NCBI GenBank assembly: GCA_964598235.1
Contig: CAZRAY010000009.1
Span: forward strand, 1-49,092
Length of the DNA stretch: 49,092 nucleotides
DNA from: UBA652 sp964598235
Lineage (GTDB): Bacteria > Pseudomonadota > Gammaproteobacteria > Nitrosococcales > Methylophagaceae
Direction of reading: 5' to 3'
Shown: in pieces, positions 34,421-41,561 of the stretch
How positions within the stretch are numbered: the stretch's first letter is position 1
How the letters are laid out: every line of letters begins with the position of its first letter
The notes under the pieces: generated by a model
The model's input: the letters and a program-made list of their open reading frames with translations, nothing else
Told to the model about the DNA's origin: nothing
Databases searched by the model: none
Translations under genes and position numbers: made by a program

Positions 34421-34987
34421 ATGCCGAAAGCCAGTGATTTAAAACGTGGGATGGTCGTCGAAGTAAACGATGCCCCTTATGTCGTTAAACAAATTGAAGT
34501 GCGTAATCCTTCTTCTCGTGGCGCTTCTACATTGTATAAAGTTCGATTTAATCATCTTAAGACTAAGCAGAAGCGCGATGAAACGTTGAAAGGCGATGAT
34601 TTTCTAAAAGATGTGGATTGTGAACGTATCGTGGTGCAATTTTCCTATAAAGATGATGATAGCTATACCTTTATGAATTTAGAAAGTTATGAGCAATATA
34701 CAATTAACACCATCGATATCGAAGATGATATCGGCTTTTTACCGGAAGGTTTAGAAGGCATAGTTGCGATTATCTTAGAAGGCAATTTGGTGGCGATTGA
34801 AGTGCCTGCTGCCGTAGCATTAGAAATCACTGAAACAGGCCCGAGCATTAAAGGCGCATCCGCGACGGCACGCACGAAACCTGCCATACTCTCGACAGGC
34901 TTAGAGGTGCAAGTGCCTGAATATATCGAACAGGGTGATGTAATTAAAATAAACACATCCACCAGCAAATTCATGGCGCGCGCCTAA
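34421..34987 (+). CDS. efpL: Elongation factor P-like protein EfpL (YeiP)
   Basis: 188 residues, three beta-barrel domains as in EF-P. MPKASDLKRGMVV opens the KOW-like domain; the loop that reaches the peptidyl-transferase centre carries R33 (PSSRGAS) in place of the modified Lys of EF-P, the mark of EfpL. The C-terminal domain has GPSIKGASATARTKPA and QVPEYIEQGD. Relieves stalling at proline-rich and some other motifs. A TATAAT at 34385-34390 could be its -10, but I see no good -35. Followed at 8 bp by the HopJ-family gene. Confidence 0.93.
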   Translation: MPKASDLKRGMVVEVNDAPYVVKQIEVRNPSSRGASTLYKVRFNHLKTKQKRDETLKGDDFLKDVDCERIVVQFSYKDDDSYTFMNLESYEQYTINTIDIEDDIGFLPEGLEGIVAIILEGNLVAIEVPAAVALEITETGPSIKGASATARTKPAILSTGLEVQVPEYIEQGDVIKINTSTSKFMARA

Positions 34988-34995
34988 GGATCCCT

Positions 34996-35337
34996 ATGAC
35001 AAATTTAGAAATGATCGCGCAACTCCAGCAAGCGACGGATGATCTTTATTTTAGTAATACTATCGATATCATTGATGTTCTTTATGATTTCACGCCAACC
35101 GCCTTCACTAATGGTGATTGTCGTAATGAAGCAAATCAAAATAATGGCTCCTGCAAACTCTTTTCATTCGCCAAACTACATAATTTCACGGAAACTGAGA
35201 CCTTAGCTTGCTTCGGTCAATATTATCGTGGGGTACTCGAGTCACCTGATGGGGATGACCACCAGAATATCCGGCACTTTATCAAAACGGGTTGGGCTGG
35301 GATTCAATTTGATGGGACCGCATTGACTGAGAAGTGA
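34996..35337 (+). CDS. HopJ-family protein
   Basis: 113 residues. DVLYDFTPTAFTNG, NEANQNNGSCKLFSFAKLH, TLACFGQYYR and DHQNIRHFIKTGWAG are the conserved blocks of the HopJ family. The family name comes from a Pseudomonas type III effector, but most members are in free-living bacteria without that system and no function is settled. Nothing here suggests secretion. Eight bases after efpL, so probably the second gene of that transcript. Confidence 0.88.
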   Translation: MTNLEMIAQLQQATDDLYFSNTIDIIDVLYDFTPTAFTNGDCRNEANQNNGSCKLFSFAKLHNFTETETLACFGQYYRGVLESPDGDDHQNIRHFIKTGWAGIQFDGTALTEK

Positions 35338-35345
35338 TTTCCTCG

Positions 35346-35371
35346 CCGTTCGTCCTGAGCTTGTCGAAGGG
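35346..35371. repeat. Interspersed repeat of the CCTTCGACAAGCTCAGG type
   Basis: The minus strand reads CCTTCGACAAGCTCAGG and then ACGAACGG, a short unit seen scattered between genes in many proteobacterial genomes. It lies between the convergent HopJ-family and ferritin-like genes. Only one copy is in the window. Confidence 0.7.
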
Positions 35372-35396
35372 CTCTCTTTCTAACACCATTTAATTT

Positions 35397-35684
35397 CTAC
35401 GAATGTGCTATCGGCTTATCGGTAAACAAATAATCTTTCAATTCCTTATCAAATCTCGGATCTTGCCGCCTAATCCATTCAAGCACCATGGCAGCATGCT
35501 CCTTCTCTTCATCCCGGTTATGCGCAAGAATCGCTTTTAATTCGAGATTCTCGCACGCATCAACGCGTTGGTTATACCAATCAACCGCTTCTAACTCTTC
35601 CATTAACGAAGTAATTGCTCGATGCATATCACGCGTCTTCGATGATAATAATTCAATTGGTTCGTGGTAGCCTTCATTTGCCAT
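35397..35684 (-). CDS. Encapsulated-ferritin-like protein (EncFtn family), stand-alone
   Basis: 95 residues. LMEELEAVDWYNQRVDA and ILAHNRDEEKEHAAM match EncFtn proteins, whose Glu, Glu and His ligands form a ferroxidase centre at a subunit interface (here E30, E60 and H63). Ends KDYLFTDKPIAHS, close to the end of the fold, without the extra tail that directs these proteins into encapsulin shells. No encapsulin gene is present on either side. Could act in the open cytoplasm as a ferroxidase, or pair with a shell elsewhere. ATG with AGGA seven bases before. Confidence 0.85.
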   Translation of the reverse strand: MANEGYHEPIELLSSKTRDMHRAITSLMEELEAVDWYNQRVDACENLELKAILAHNRDEEKEHAAMVLEWIRRQDPRFDKELKDYLFTDKPIAHS

Positions 35685-35740
35685 TGCTTATTCCTGATTA
35701 TTTTATTCAAAATAATCATCATACGCTTGTTACAGGCAAA

Positions 35741-35770
35741 AAAAAGGGCTGATAAAAATCAGCCCTTTTT
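35741..35770 (-). terminator. Rho-independent terminator after rplU
   Basis: AAAAAGGGCTGA and TCAGCCCTTTTT pair across TAAAAA. It lies 21 bp after the rplU stop, so it ends that transcript with no second gene. T-runs in both directions. Confidence 0.88.
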
Positions 35771-35790
35771 CAATTTCAGCGATTAATCGC

Positions 35791-36438
35791 TTATTTTTTC
35801 TTTTTGCTAAATTCTGTTTCGCCACCTGATGCGAGAATTTTTGCTTGGCCTAACCAATCATCACGATCAATACGACCTTTAAAGTTTAATGCTTCATCTA
35901 GCTCTGCAATTTTCTCTGCTGTGAAATCTGCGATTTGCTGGAAGTGTGTCACACCCAAATCATTCAGTTTGCCTTCTAACACAGGGCCCACACCTGAAAT
36001 TAATTTTAAATCATCTTTACCCGTTGTTTTCTTAGCAGTTGCTTTTTTAGCTGGCGCTGCTTTCTTAGCCGCAGGTTTTGCTGCTGGCGCTGCTGCCTTC
36101 TTAGGCGCCGCTTTTTTCTTAGCACCTGATGCAGAAATGCTGTCGATCATAATTTCTGTATAGCTTTGGCGATGACCTGCTTGACGACGGTAATGCTTAC
36201 GACGACGGAATTTGATGATTTTAACTTTCTCACCACGACCTTGCTCACGCACAGTTGCTGTAACGCTTGCGCCATCAACCATCGGCGCACCGATTGTGAC
36301 GTTGTCACCATCAACCAGCATCAATACTTCTGACAATACAACGCTGTCGCCCGCTTCTGCTTCAAGTTTTTCTACACGAAGATATTCACCTTCTGCAACT
36401 TTATATTGTTTGCCGCCTGTTTTGATTACCGCGTACAT
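35791..36438 (-). CDS. rplU: Ribosomal protein bL21 with long C-terminal HhH extension
   Basis: 215 residues from the ATG at 36438 (GGAG eight bases before), twice the usual 103. Residues 1-103 are a normal bL21 (MYAVIKTGGKQYKVAEGE, KIIKFRRRKHYRRQAGHRQ). Residues about 104-145 are a Lys/Ala/Pro linker with repeated KKAAP-type units. Residues about 146-205 form a compact domain with LKLISGVGPVLEGKLNDLG, a helix-hairpin-helix of the kind that contacts nucleic acid, then FKGRIDRDDWLGQAK. Such tails occur on some proteobacterial L21. rpmA, which normally follows, is absent: a terminator closes the unit. Confidence 0.92.
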   Translation of the reverse strand: MYAVIKTGGKQYKVAEGEYLRVEKLEAEAGDSVVLSEVLMLVDGDNVTIGAPMVDGASVTATVREQGRGEKVKIIKFRRRKHYRRQAGHRQSYTEIMIDSISASGAKKKAAPKKAAAPAAKPAAKKAAPAKKATAKKTTGKDDLKLISGVGPVLEGKLNDLGVTHFQQIADFTAEKIAELDEALNFKGRIDRDDWLGQAKILASGGETEFSKKKK

Positions 36439-36500
36439 CTGTCTATCTCCAAAATAAATTCTTATCGGCGCTGGCAGATTCACCACACCTAAGCCGGACT

Positions 36501-36529
36501 ATTTTACACAGGGTTGCCTCTTAGTTCAA
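36501..36529 (-). promoter_or_regulatory. Sigma-70 promoter of rplU
   Basis: Minus strand TTGAAC (36529-36524), 17-bp spacer, TAAAAT (36506-36501). It predicts a 5' UTR of about 55 bases with short GC-rich inverted pieces (CGGC, later GCCG), possibly a small ribosomal leader. Confidence 0.65.
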
Positions 36530-36605
36530 TACGAAGTGACGCTTATTTTTAAGTTATTTCATGGTTACGCTAATTCACCTCTAACGGAAGTGAATATTCT
36601 TCAAC

Positions 36606-39600
36606 CTATAACAACACCCTTTCAATCCCGCCTTCTTTCACATCTTCAATAAATCTCTGCTGCCAGCCTTCACCTAATACACTATTCGCCACTTCAACCA
36701 CAATATAGTCAGTTTCAATGCCCGTTTCATCTTCATAGCGCGATAAACCTTGCACACAGGCAGGGCAAGAAGTGAGCATTTTGACGTTATTCGCCACCGC
36801 TTTTGGTTCGTCCGTTAAGGTTTGAATGCCTTTGGTAATTTCTTCTTCTTTACGGAAGCGGACTTGCATGGCGATATCTGGACGTGCAGTGGCAAAAGTG
36901 CCTGCTTCACCACAACAACGATCATTTAAGGTTATTTCCTGCCCAAGCAATGTCGCTGCGACTTCGGTGGCTTCATATGTTTTCATCGGCGTGTGGCAAG
37001 GCTCATGATAGAGATATTGTGTGCCTTCAACACCTTCCACTTTGACCCCTTTTTCCATGAGATATTCGTGAATATCCAATAAACGACAGCCTGGGAAAAT
37101 CGATTCAAACTGATATTTAAGCAATTGGTCCATACAGGTGCCACACGATACGATAACCGTTTTAATGTCCATATAATTAAGGGTGTTCGCCATGCGGTGG
37201 AATAACACTTGGTTTGCCGTTGAGATTGCCTGACCTTTTTCTGTCTCGCCACTCGATGCCTGCGGATAACCACAACATAAGTAACTCGGCGGCAATACCG
37301 TTTCAGTGCCAACTTCATAGAGCATTGCCATGGTCGCCAAACCCACCTGACTAAACAGACGCTCAGAGCCACAGCCAGGGAAATAGAACACGGCATCGCG
37401 CTCTTCGCCTTCATGCTTCGCAGCATAATTCGGATCCCGCAGGATGGGAATCATTTTGTCATCTTCCACACCCAACATCGCGCGCGTTGTTTTTGATGGT
37501 AAGCCCGCAGGCATCGGCTTGCGCATAAAATGGATTACTTGCGCTGGAATGGCGGGTTTTACCGTTGTCGGGGCCGGTTTCTTATTCGCTAGTAAGCCGA
37601 AGGCTTTCACAATTTTATGCCCTAAACGCTGACCTTTTGCACCCCATATGATCATTGCTTTATGCATGAGCCTCACCGTGAGCGGATCGGTGGCATTCAG
37701 ATAGGTCATCCCAGCCCAGGTACCCAAGCTAAACTTGCGCTTACCTTGCTTTTTAAGCACTGCCCGCATTTTCACGGTGACATCACCAAAATCAATATTC
37801 ACCGGGCAAGGATTCAGACAGCGATGGCAGATCGTACAATGATCCGCCACATCATTCATTTCATCAAAATGACGCACTGAAATACCACGACGGGTTTGCT
37901 CTTCATATAAGAACGCTTCTAAAATCAGCCCTGTGCCTAAAATTTTATCGCGCGGTGAATAGAGTAAATTGGCACGCGGCACATGTGTTGTACATTCTGG
38001 CTTACATTTCCCGCAACGCAAACAATCCTTAATATCCATATTGATCTCATTGAGATCGCTAGCTTCTAGAATCAATGCTTCTTGCTGTAATAATTGCAAG
38101 GAAGGCGTGTAAGCATTCTCTAGCCCCGATCCTGCCAATAATTTTCCGGCATTAAATCGGCCCTTTGGATCGACTTTTTCTTTGTAAGCTGCAAACGCCG
38201 TAATCGTATCTTCGCCTAAGAATTGCATCTTAGTCAGACCGATACCATGTTCACCTGAAATGACACCGCCTAATTTAGTAGCTAATGCCATCACCTGCTC
38301 AACGATTTTCTCCGCTTCATGCATCATCCCATAATTGCTAGAGTTCACTGGAATATTCGTATGCACATTGCCATCGCCCGCATGCATATGCGTGGCCGCA
38401 AATAGGCGGCTGGAGCGAATATCGGTATGGATACTATCTAATTTATCTCGCAATGCTTCCAACGCGAGGCCTTGGAAAATATCTTTCAGCGGCTGTTCCA
38501 CTTCTTGTCGATAGGAGATCCGCAAATCCCGACGTTGCATGATATCAAACACCGTATCATCTTCAGCAACGGTGACACCGGTGAGCAATACACTGGTATT
38601 CGTATCCGCTGGCGCATCCAATTGCGCCAAAATATCTTCCCAGCGCTGTTGTACTTCCGTTAGATGAGTGCGCGCTGTTGTGACCTTGCTAAGCAAAATC
38701 TCATCATTTTCATTATTATCATTGCTTAAATTAAGCTCGGCGGGTTCTTCCGCCAAATAATCACAGACAGCAGACAACATATTCAGTTTGTTCTGCGTCG
38801 ATTGCACAATATTGATGCGTTCAATACCATCATTATATTCAGATAAACGATCTAACGGGATCACAACATCTTCATTGATCTTAAACGCATTGGTATGACG
38901 TGCAATCGCCGCAGTACGCGCCCGATCAGCCCAGAATTGTTTACGTGCTTCAGGGCTTGTCGCCACAAAGCCTTCACCATCGCGCAAATTAGATAAACGC
39001 ACAATTTCTGATGCTGCAGCAGCGACTGCATCTTCATCATCACCGGCCACATCAATCAATAACACCATTTTAGGTAATACGGGCCGTGGCGCTTTGGTCG
39101 TATAATCCACCGCCTTCACATAGCGTTCATCCAGATGCTCCATGCCCGCGAGTACTATCTGAGGATTGTTATCCAAAAAATCTTTAGTTTCGACAATAGC
39201 AGGCACAGCCTTGCTCAAATCTTGGCCGAAAAATTCTAAACACACCGTACGAATAAAGCTCGGCATCCGATGCAAGACGAACACCGCAGAGGTAATCAGC
39301 CCATCACAGCCTTCTTTTTGAATCCCCGGCAAACCACCCAAGAATTTATTGGTGACATCTTTCCCCAAACCCGACTTTCGCAATTGATCAGCAGGAATAG
39401 AAATATGCTCAGGTTCACCCATCGGCGTTTGACCGTCTGGGTGATAATGCGTCACCCTAAACTCAGCCATCTCCACATCATGAATTTTGCCTAAATTATG
39501 GTTTAAGCGCTCGACTTCTAACCAGTTCGCATCGGGCGTCACCATGCGCCATGACACTAAATTATCCAATGTCGTGCCCCACATCACAGCTTTTTTCCCA

Positions 39601-40451
39601 CCCGCATTCATTGCCACATTTCCGCCAATCGTGCAGGCGTCTTGGGAGGTGGGATCAACGGCAAATACCAAGCCCTGTCCATCGGCTAAGTCAGAAACAC
39701 GACGTGTCACCACGCCCGCTTCAGCGCGCACCGTGGCAACTTCTTCGCCTTCTCGGTCAGGCAAGGCACGGTAAATGACCTCACCTAAGCCTTCTAATTT
39801 TTCAGTATTAATCACCACACTGTCGGCAGAAAGTGGAATCGCCCCACCGGTATAGCCCGTACCGCCACCACGCGGAATCACGGTTAAGCCGAGTTCAATC
39901 GACTTTGCCACCACTGCCGCCATTTCAGCTTCACTATCCGGCGTCACCACCAATAATGGAAATTCCACCCGCCAATCCGTTGCATCGGTGACATGGGAAA
40001 CACGTGATAAACCATCAAATTTGAGATTATGTTTTTTAGTGGCCGATGACAGTTCTCGTACCACTTCCTTACGGCGATCAGCCATCCCCAGCAAATTATT
40101 CTCGAATTTTTCAATCGCCTGCCGAGCCGATTCGACCAAGCGCATCACCAACGGCGCATCATTGCCTGTTGCGCGTTCCCGAATTTGGTCTAAACGGTGA
40201 TGTAAGGCATGGCATAAAGAATCCCAGCGTTTATTATTCTCAATTAAATCATCTTGGATAAAGGGATTACGCGAAATCACCCACATATCGCCCAACACCT
40301 CAAACAACATCCGCGCCGAACGACCTGTTTTACGCTTACCCCGTAAAGTCTGCACCACATCCCACATTGGCTCACCCAAAAATCGAATCACGATTTCTCG
40401 ATCAGAAAAGGACGTATAGTTATAAGGTATCTCGCGAATTCGGTTTGGCAT
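36606..40451 (-). CDS. DUF3683 / FAD-linked oxidase / Fe-S / CCG-domain dehydrogenase
   Basis: 1281 residues combining parts that in GlcDEF or LldEFG are separate. Residues about 1-140 match DUF3683 (REIPYNYTSFSDREIV). FAD-binding domain about 170-330 (VIPRGGGTGYTGG, CTIGGNVAMNAGG), then the FAD oxidase C-terminal domain (ATHMHAGDGNVHTNIP, GEHGIGLTK). Two 4Fe-4S clusters: CLRCGKCKPEC near 814 and CTICHRCLNPC near 869. Two cysteine-rich CCG domains follow (PGCGSERLF to CCGYPQ near 1057, HEPCHTP to CCGEAG near 1177). Oxidises a 2-hydroxy acid such as D-lactate or glycolate and passes electrons towards quinone; the exact substrate is unknown. Stand-alone gene. Confidence 0.9.
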   Translation of the reverse strand: MPNRIREIPYNYTSFSDREIVIRFLGEPMWDVVQTLRGKRKTGRSARMLFEVLGDMWVISRNPFIQDDLIENNKRWDSLCHALHHRLDQIRERATGNDAPLVMRLVESARQAIEKFENNLLGMADRRKEVVRELSSATKKHNLKFDGLSRVSHVTDATDWRVEFPLLVVTPDSEAEMAAVVAKSIELGLTVIPRGGGTGYTGGAIPLSADSVVINTEKLEGLGEVIYRALPDREGEEVATVRAEAGVVTRRVSDLADGQGLVFAVDPTSQDACTIGGNVAMNAGGKKAVMWGTTLDNLVSWRMVTPDANWLEVERLNHNLGKIHDVEMAEFRVTHYHPDGQTPMGEPEHISIPADQLRKSGLGKDVTNKFLGGLPGIQKEGCDGLITSAVFVLHRMPSFIRTVCLEFFGQDLSKAVPAIVETKDFLDNNPQIVLAGMEHLDERYVKAVDYTTKAPRPVLPKMVLLIDVAGDDEDAVAAAASEIVRLSNLRDGEGFVATSPEARKQFWADRARTAAIARHTNAFKINEDVVIPLDRLSEYNDGIERINIVQSTQNKLNMLSAVCDYLAEEPAELNLSNDNNENDEILLSKVTTARTHLTEVQQRWEDILAQLDAPADTNTSVLLTGVTVAEDDTVFDIMQRRDLRISYRQEVEQPLKDIFQGLALEALRDKLDSIHTDIRSSRLFAATHMHAGDGNVHTNIPVNSSNYGMMHEAEKIVEQVMALATKLGGVISGEHGIGLTKMQFLGEDTITAFAAYKEKVDPKGRFNAGKLLAGSGLENAYTPSLQLLQQEALILEASDLNEINMDIKDCLRCGKCKPECTTHVPRANLLYSPRDKILGTGLILEAFLYEEQTRRGISVRHFDEMNDVADHCTICHRCLNPCPVNIDFGDVTVKMRAVLKKQGKRKFSLGTWAGMTYLNATDPLTVRLMHKAMIIWGAKGQRLGHKIVKAFGLLANKKPAPTTVKPAIPAQVIHFMRKPMPAGLPSKTTRAMLGVEDDKMIPILRDPNYAAKHEGEERDAVFYFPGCGSERLFSQVGLATMAMLYEVGTETVLPPSYLCCGYPQASSGETEKGQAISTANQVLFHRMANTLNYMDIKTVIVSCGTCMDQLLKYQFESIFPGCRLLDIHEYLMEKGVKVEGVEGTQYLYHEPCHTPMKTYEATEVAATLLGQEITLNDRCCGEAGTFATARPDIAMQVRFRKEEEITKGIQTLTDEPKAVANNVKMLTSCPACVQGLSRYEDETGIETDYIVVEVANSVLGEGWQQRFIEDVKEGGIERVLL

Positions 40452-40541
40452 GGTCTCTATCGAATTTAATCAAAATGTAGCTGCGCATTTTATCATGAAG
40501 CCTATATAATAAGCTTAAATTAAATTTAGATATTGGGCCTT

Positions 40542-41339
40542 ATGGATTTTTTACATATACTCGCACTGGCATTATTACAAGGGCTCACTGAGTTCTTACC
40601 AATTTCCAGCTCCGCCCACCTTATCCTCCTGCCACTTATCGCTGGCTGGCAAGATCAAGGTTTGGCGTTTGATATCGCAGTCCATATTGGCACACTCGGC
40701 GCCGTTGTCTACTATTTTCGTGACACCCTGCGCACCTTATTCAGAGACTGGTTTCAAGGTATCAAACAACGGCAACAAGTTGGCGAAAGTCGTCTTGCCT
40801 GGGCTGTTTTATTGGGTACAATCCCCGTTGGCCTCGCAGGATTGGCGTTTAAAGATATCATCGAAATAGACTTACGCGACCCGCTTGTTATCGCTGCAAC
40901 AACAATTATTTTTGGCTTACTATTAGGCTATGCCGACTGGCGCGGCAAACGCCAATGTACAGAACATAATCTCAGCTGGTTTGATATTCTATTTATCGGC
41001 TGCGCTCAAGCTATCGCCCTCATCCCTGGCACCTCCCGGAGCGGCATCACCATCACCGCCGCTCTCCTGCTCGGCCTCACTCGCCCCGCAGCCGCCCGTT
41101 TCTCCTTCCTGCTCTCCATTCCTGCGATCTTCTTACCCGGTTGCCTCAAAGTAAGAGAGCTCATCTTAAGTAATGCCACCGTAGACTGGAATACTCTATT
41201 CCTCGGCTCCCTATTTTCAGCCCTCAGCGCCTACCTCTGTATCCATCTCTTTCTTAAACTAATTGATCGCATCGGCATGTGGCCGTTTGTTGTCTATCGC
41301 TTGTTATTGGGGTTCATATTACTTGCGCTATTTTTATAA
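40542..41339 (+). CDS. uppP: Undecaprenyl-diphosphate phosphatase
   Basis: 265 residues from the ATG at 40542; a TTG nine bases earlier is less likely. LLQGLTEFLPISSSAHL and the second signature GTSRSGITI are the two conserved loops of UppP/BacA. About eight membrane helices. Recycles undecaprenyl diphosphate to the monophosphate carrier for cell-wall and surface polysaccharide synthesis. A TATAAT at 40505-40510 may be its -10. Divergent from the DUF3683 dehydrogenase, 90 bp apart. Confidence 0.95.
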   Translation: MDFLHILALALLQGLTEFLPISSSAHLILLPLIAGWQDQGLAFDIAVHIGTLGAVVYYFRDTLRTLFRDWFQGIKQRQQVGESRLAWAVLLGTIPVGLAGLAFKDIIEIDLRDPLVIAATTIIFGLLLGYADWRGKRQCTEHNLSWFDILFIGCAQAIALIPGTSRSGITITAALLLGLTRPAAARFSFLLSIPAIFLPGCLKVRELILSNATVDWNTLFLGSLFSALSAYLCIHLFLKLIDRIGMWPFVVYRLLLGFILLALFL

Positions 41340-41390
41340 TTTTTAATTTTAAACACGATCACGATATGAACATCATAATAGTCACAGTAC

Positions 41391-41403
41391 GTCACTTTGT
41401 GAC
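41391..41403. promoter_or_regulatory. Candidate activator palindrome upstream of the DUF1800 operon
   Basis: GTCACTTTGTGAC: GTCAC and its complement around TTT, with CGTCACTTT shared with the AAAGTGACGC repeats at 3844-3866 (opposite strand). Centre about 83 bp upstream of the sigma-54-like -24 element at 41478. Confidence 0.45.
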
Positions 41404-41477
41404 AAAAATTGACATCTAAAATTATCTTTCTTCACATAAACCCTAAAATAACAACCGCTTAACACCATTCCAAATGA

Positions 41478-41493
41478 TAGCATGAATCTTGCA
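41478..41493 (+). promoter_or_regulatory. Sigma-54-like -24/-12 promoter of the DUF1800/DUF1501 operon
   Basis: TAGCATGAATCTTGCA fits TGGCAYR-N4-TTGCW except that the first G of GG is A. The -12 TTGCA is intact and spacing is exact. The ATG is about 70 bp downstream. Core GCATGAAT identical to the adhesin element at 3726-3741. Confidence 0.5.
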
Positions 41494-41561
41494 TAAATTT
41501 CTTGTGTGTGACACAATCCTTTAATCCAAGATGGATAATTAGTTTAAGGACAATTGAAGAT

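Noticed and set aside
34996..35337. A type III secretion effector
   Set aside because: The HopJ name is historical. There is no secretion gene nearby and the neighbours are housekeeping genes.
36573..36595. ATTCAC / GTGAAT inverted repeat as terminator of the DUF3683 gene
   Set aside because: Six-base arms, 11-base loop and no T-run; too weak to call.
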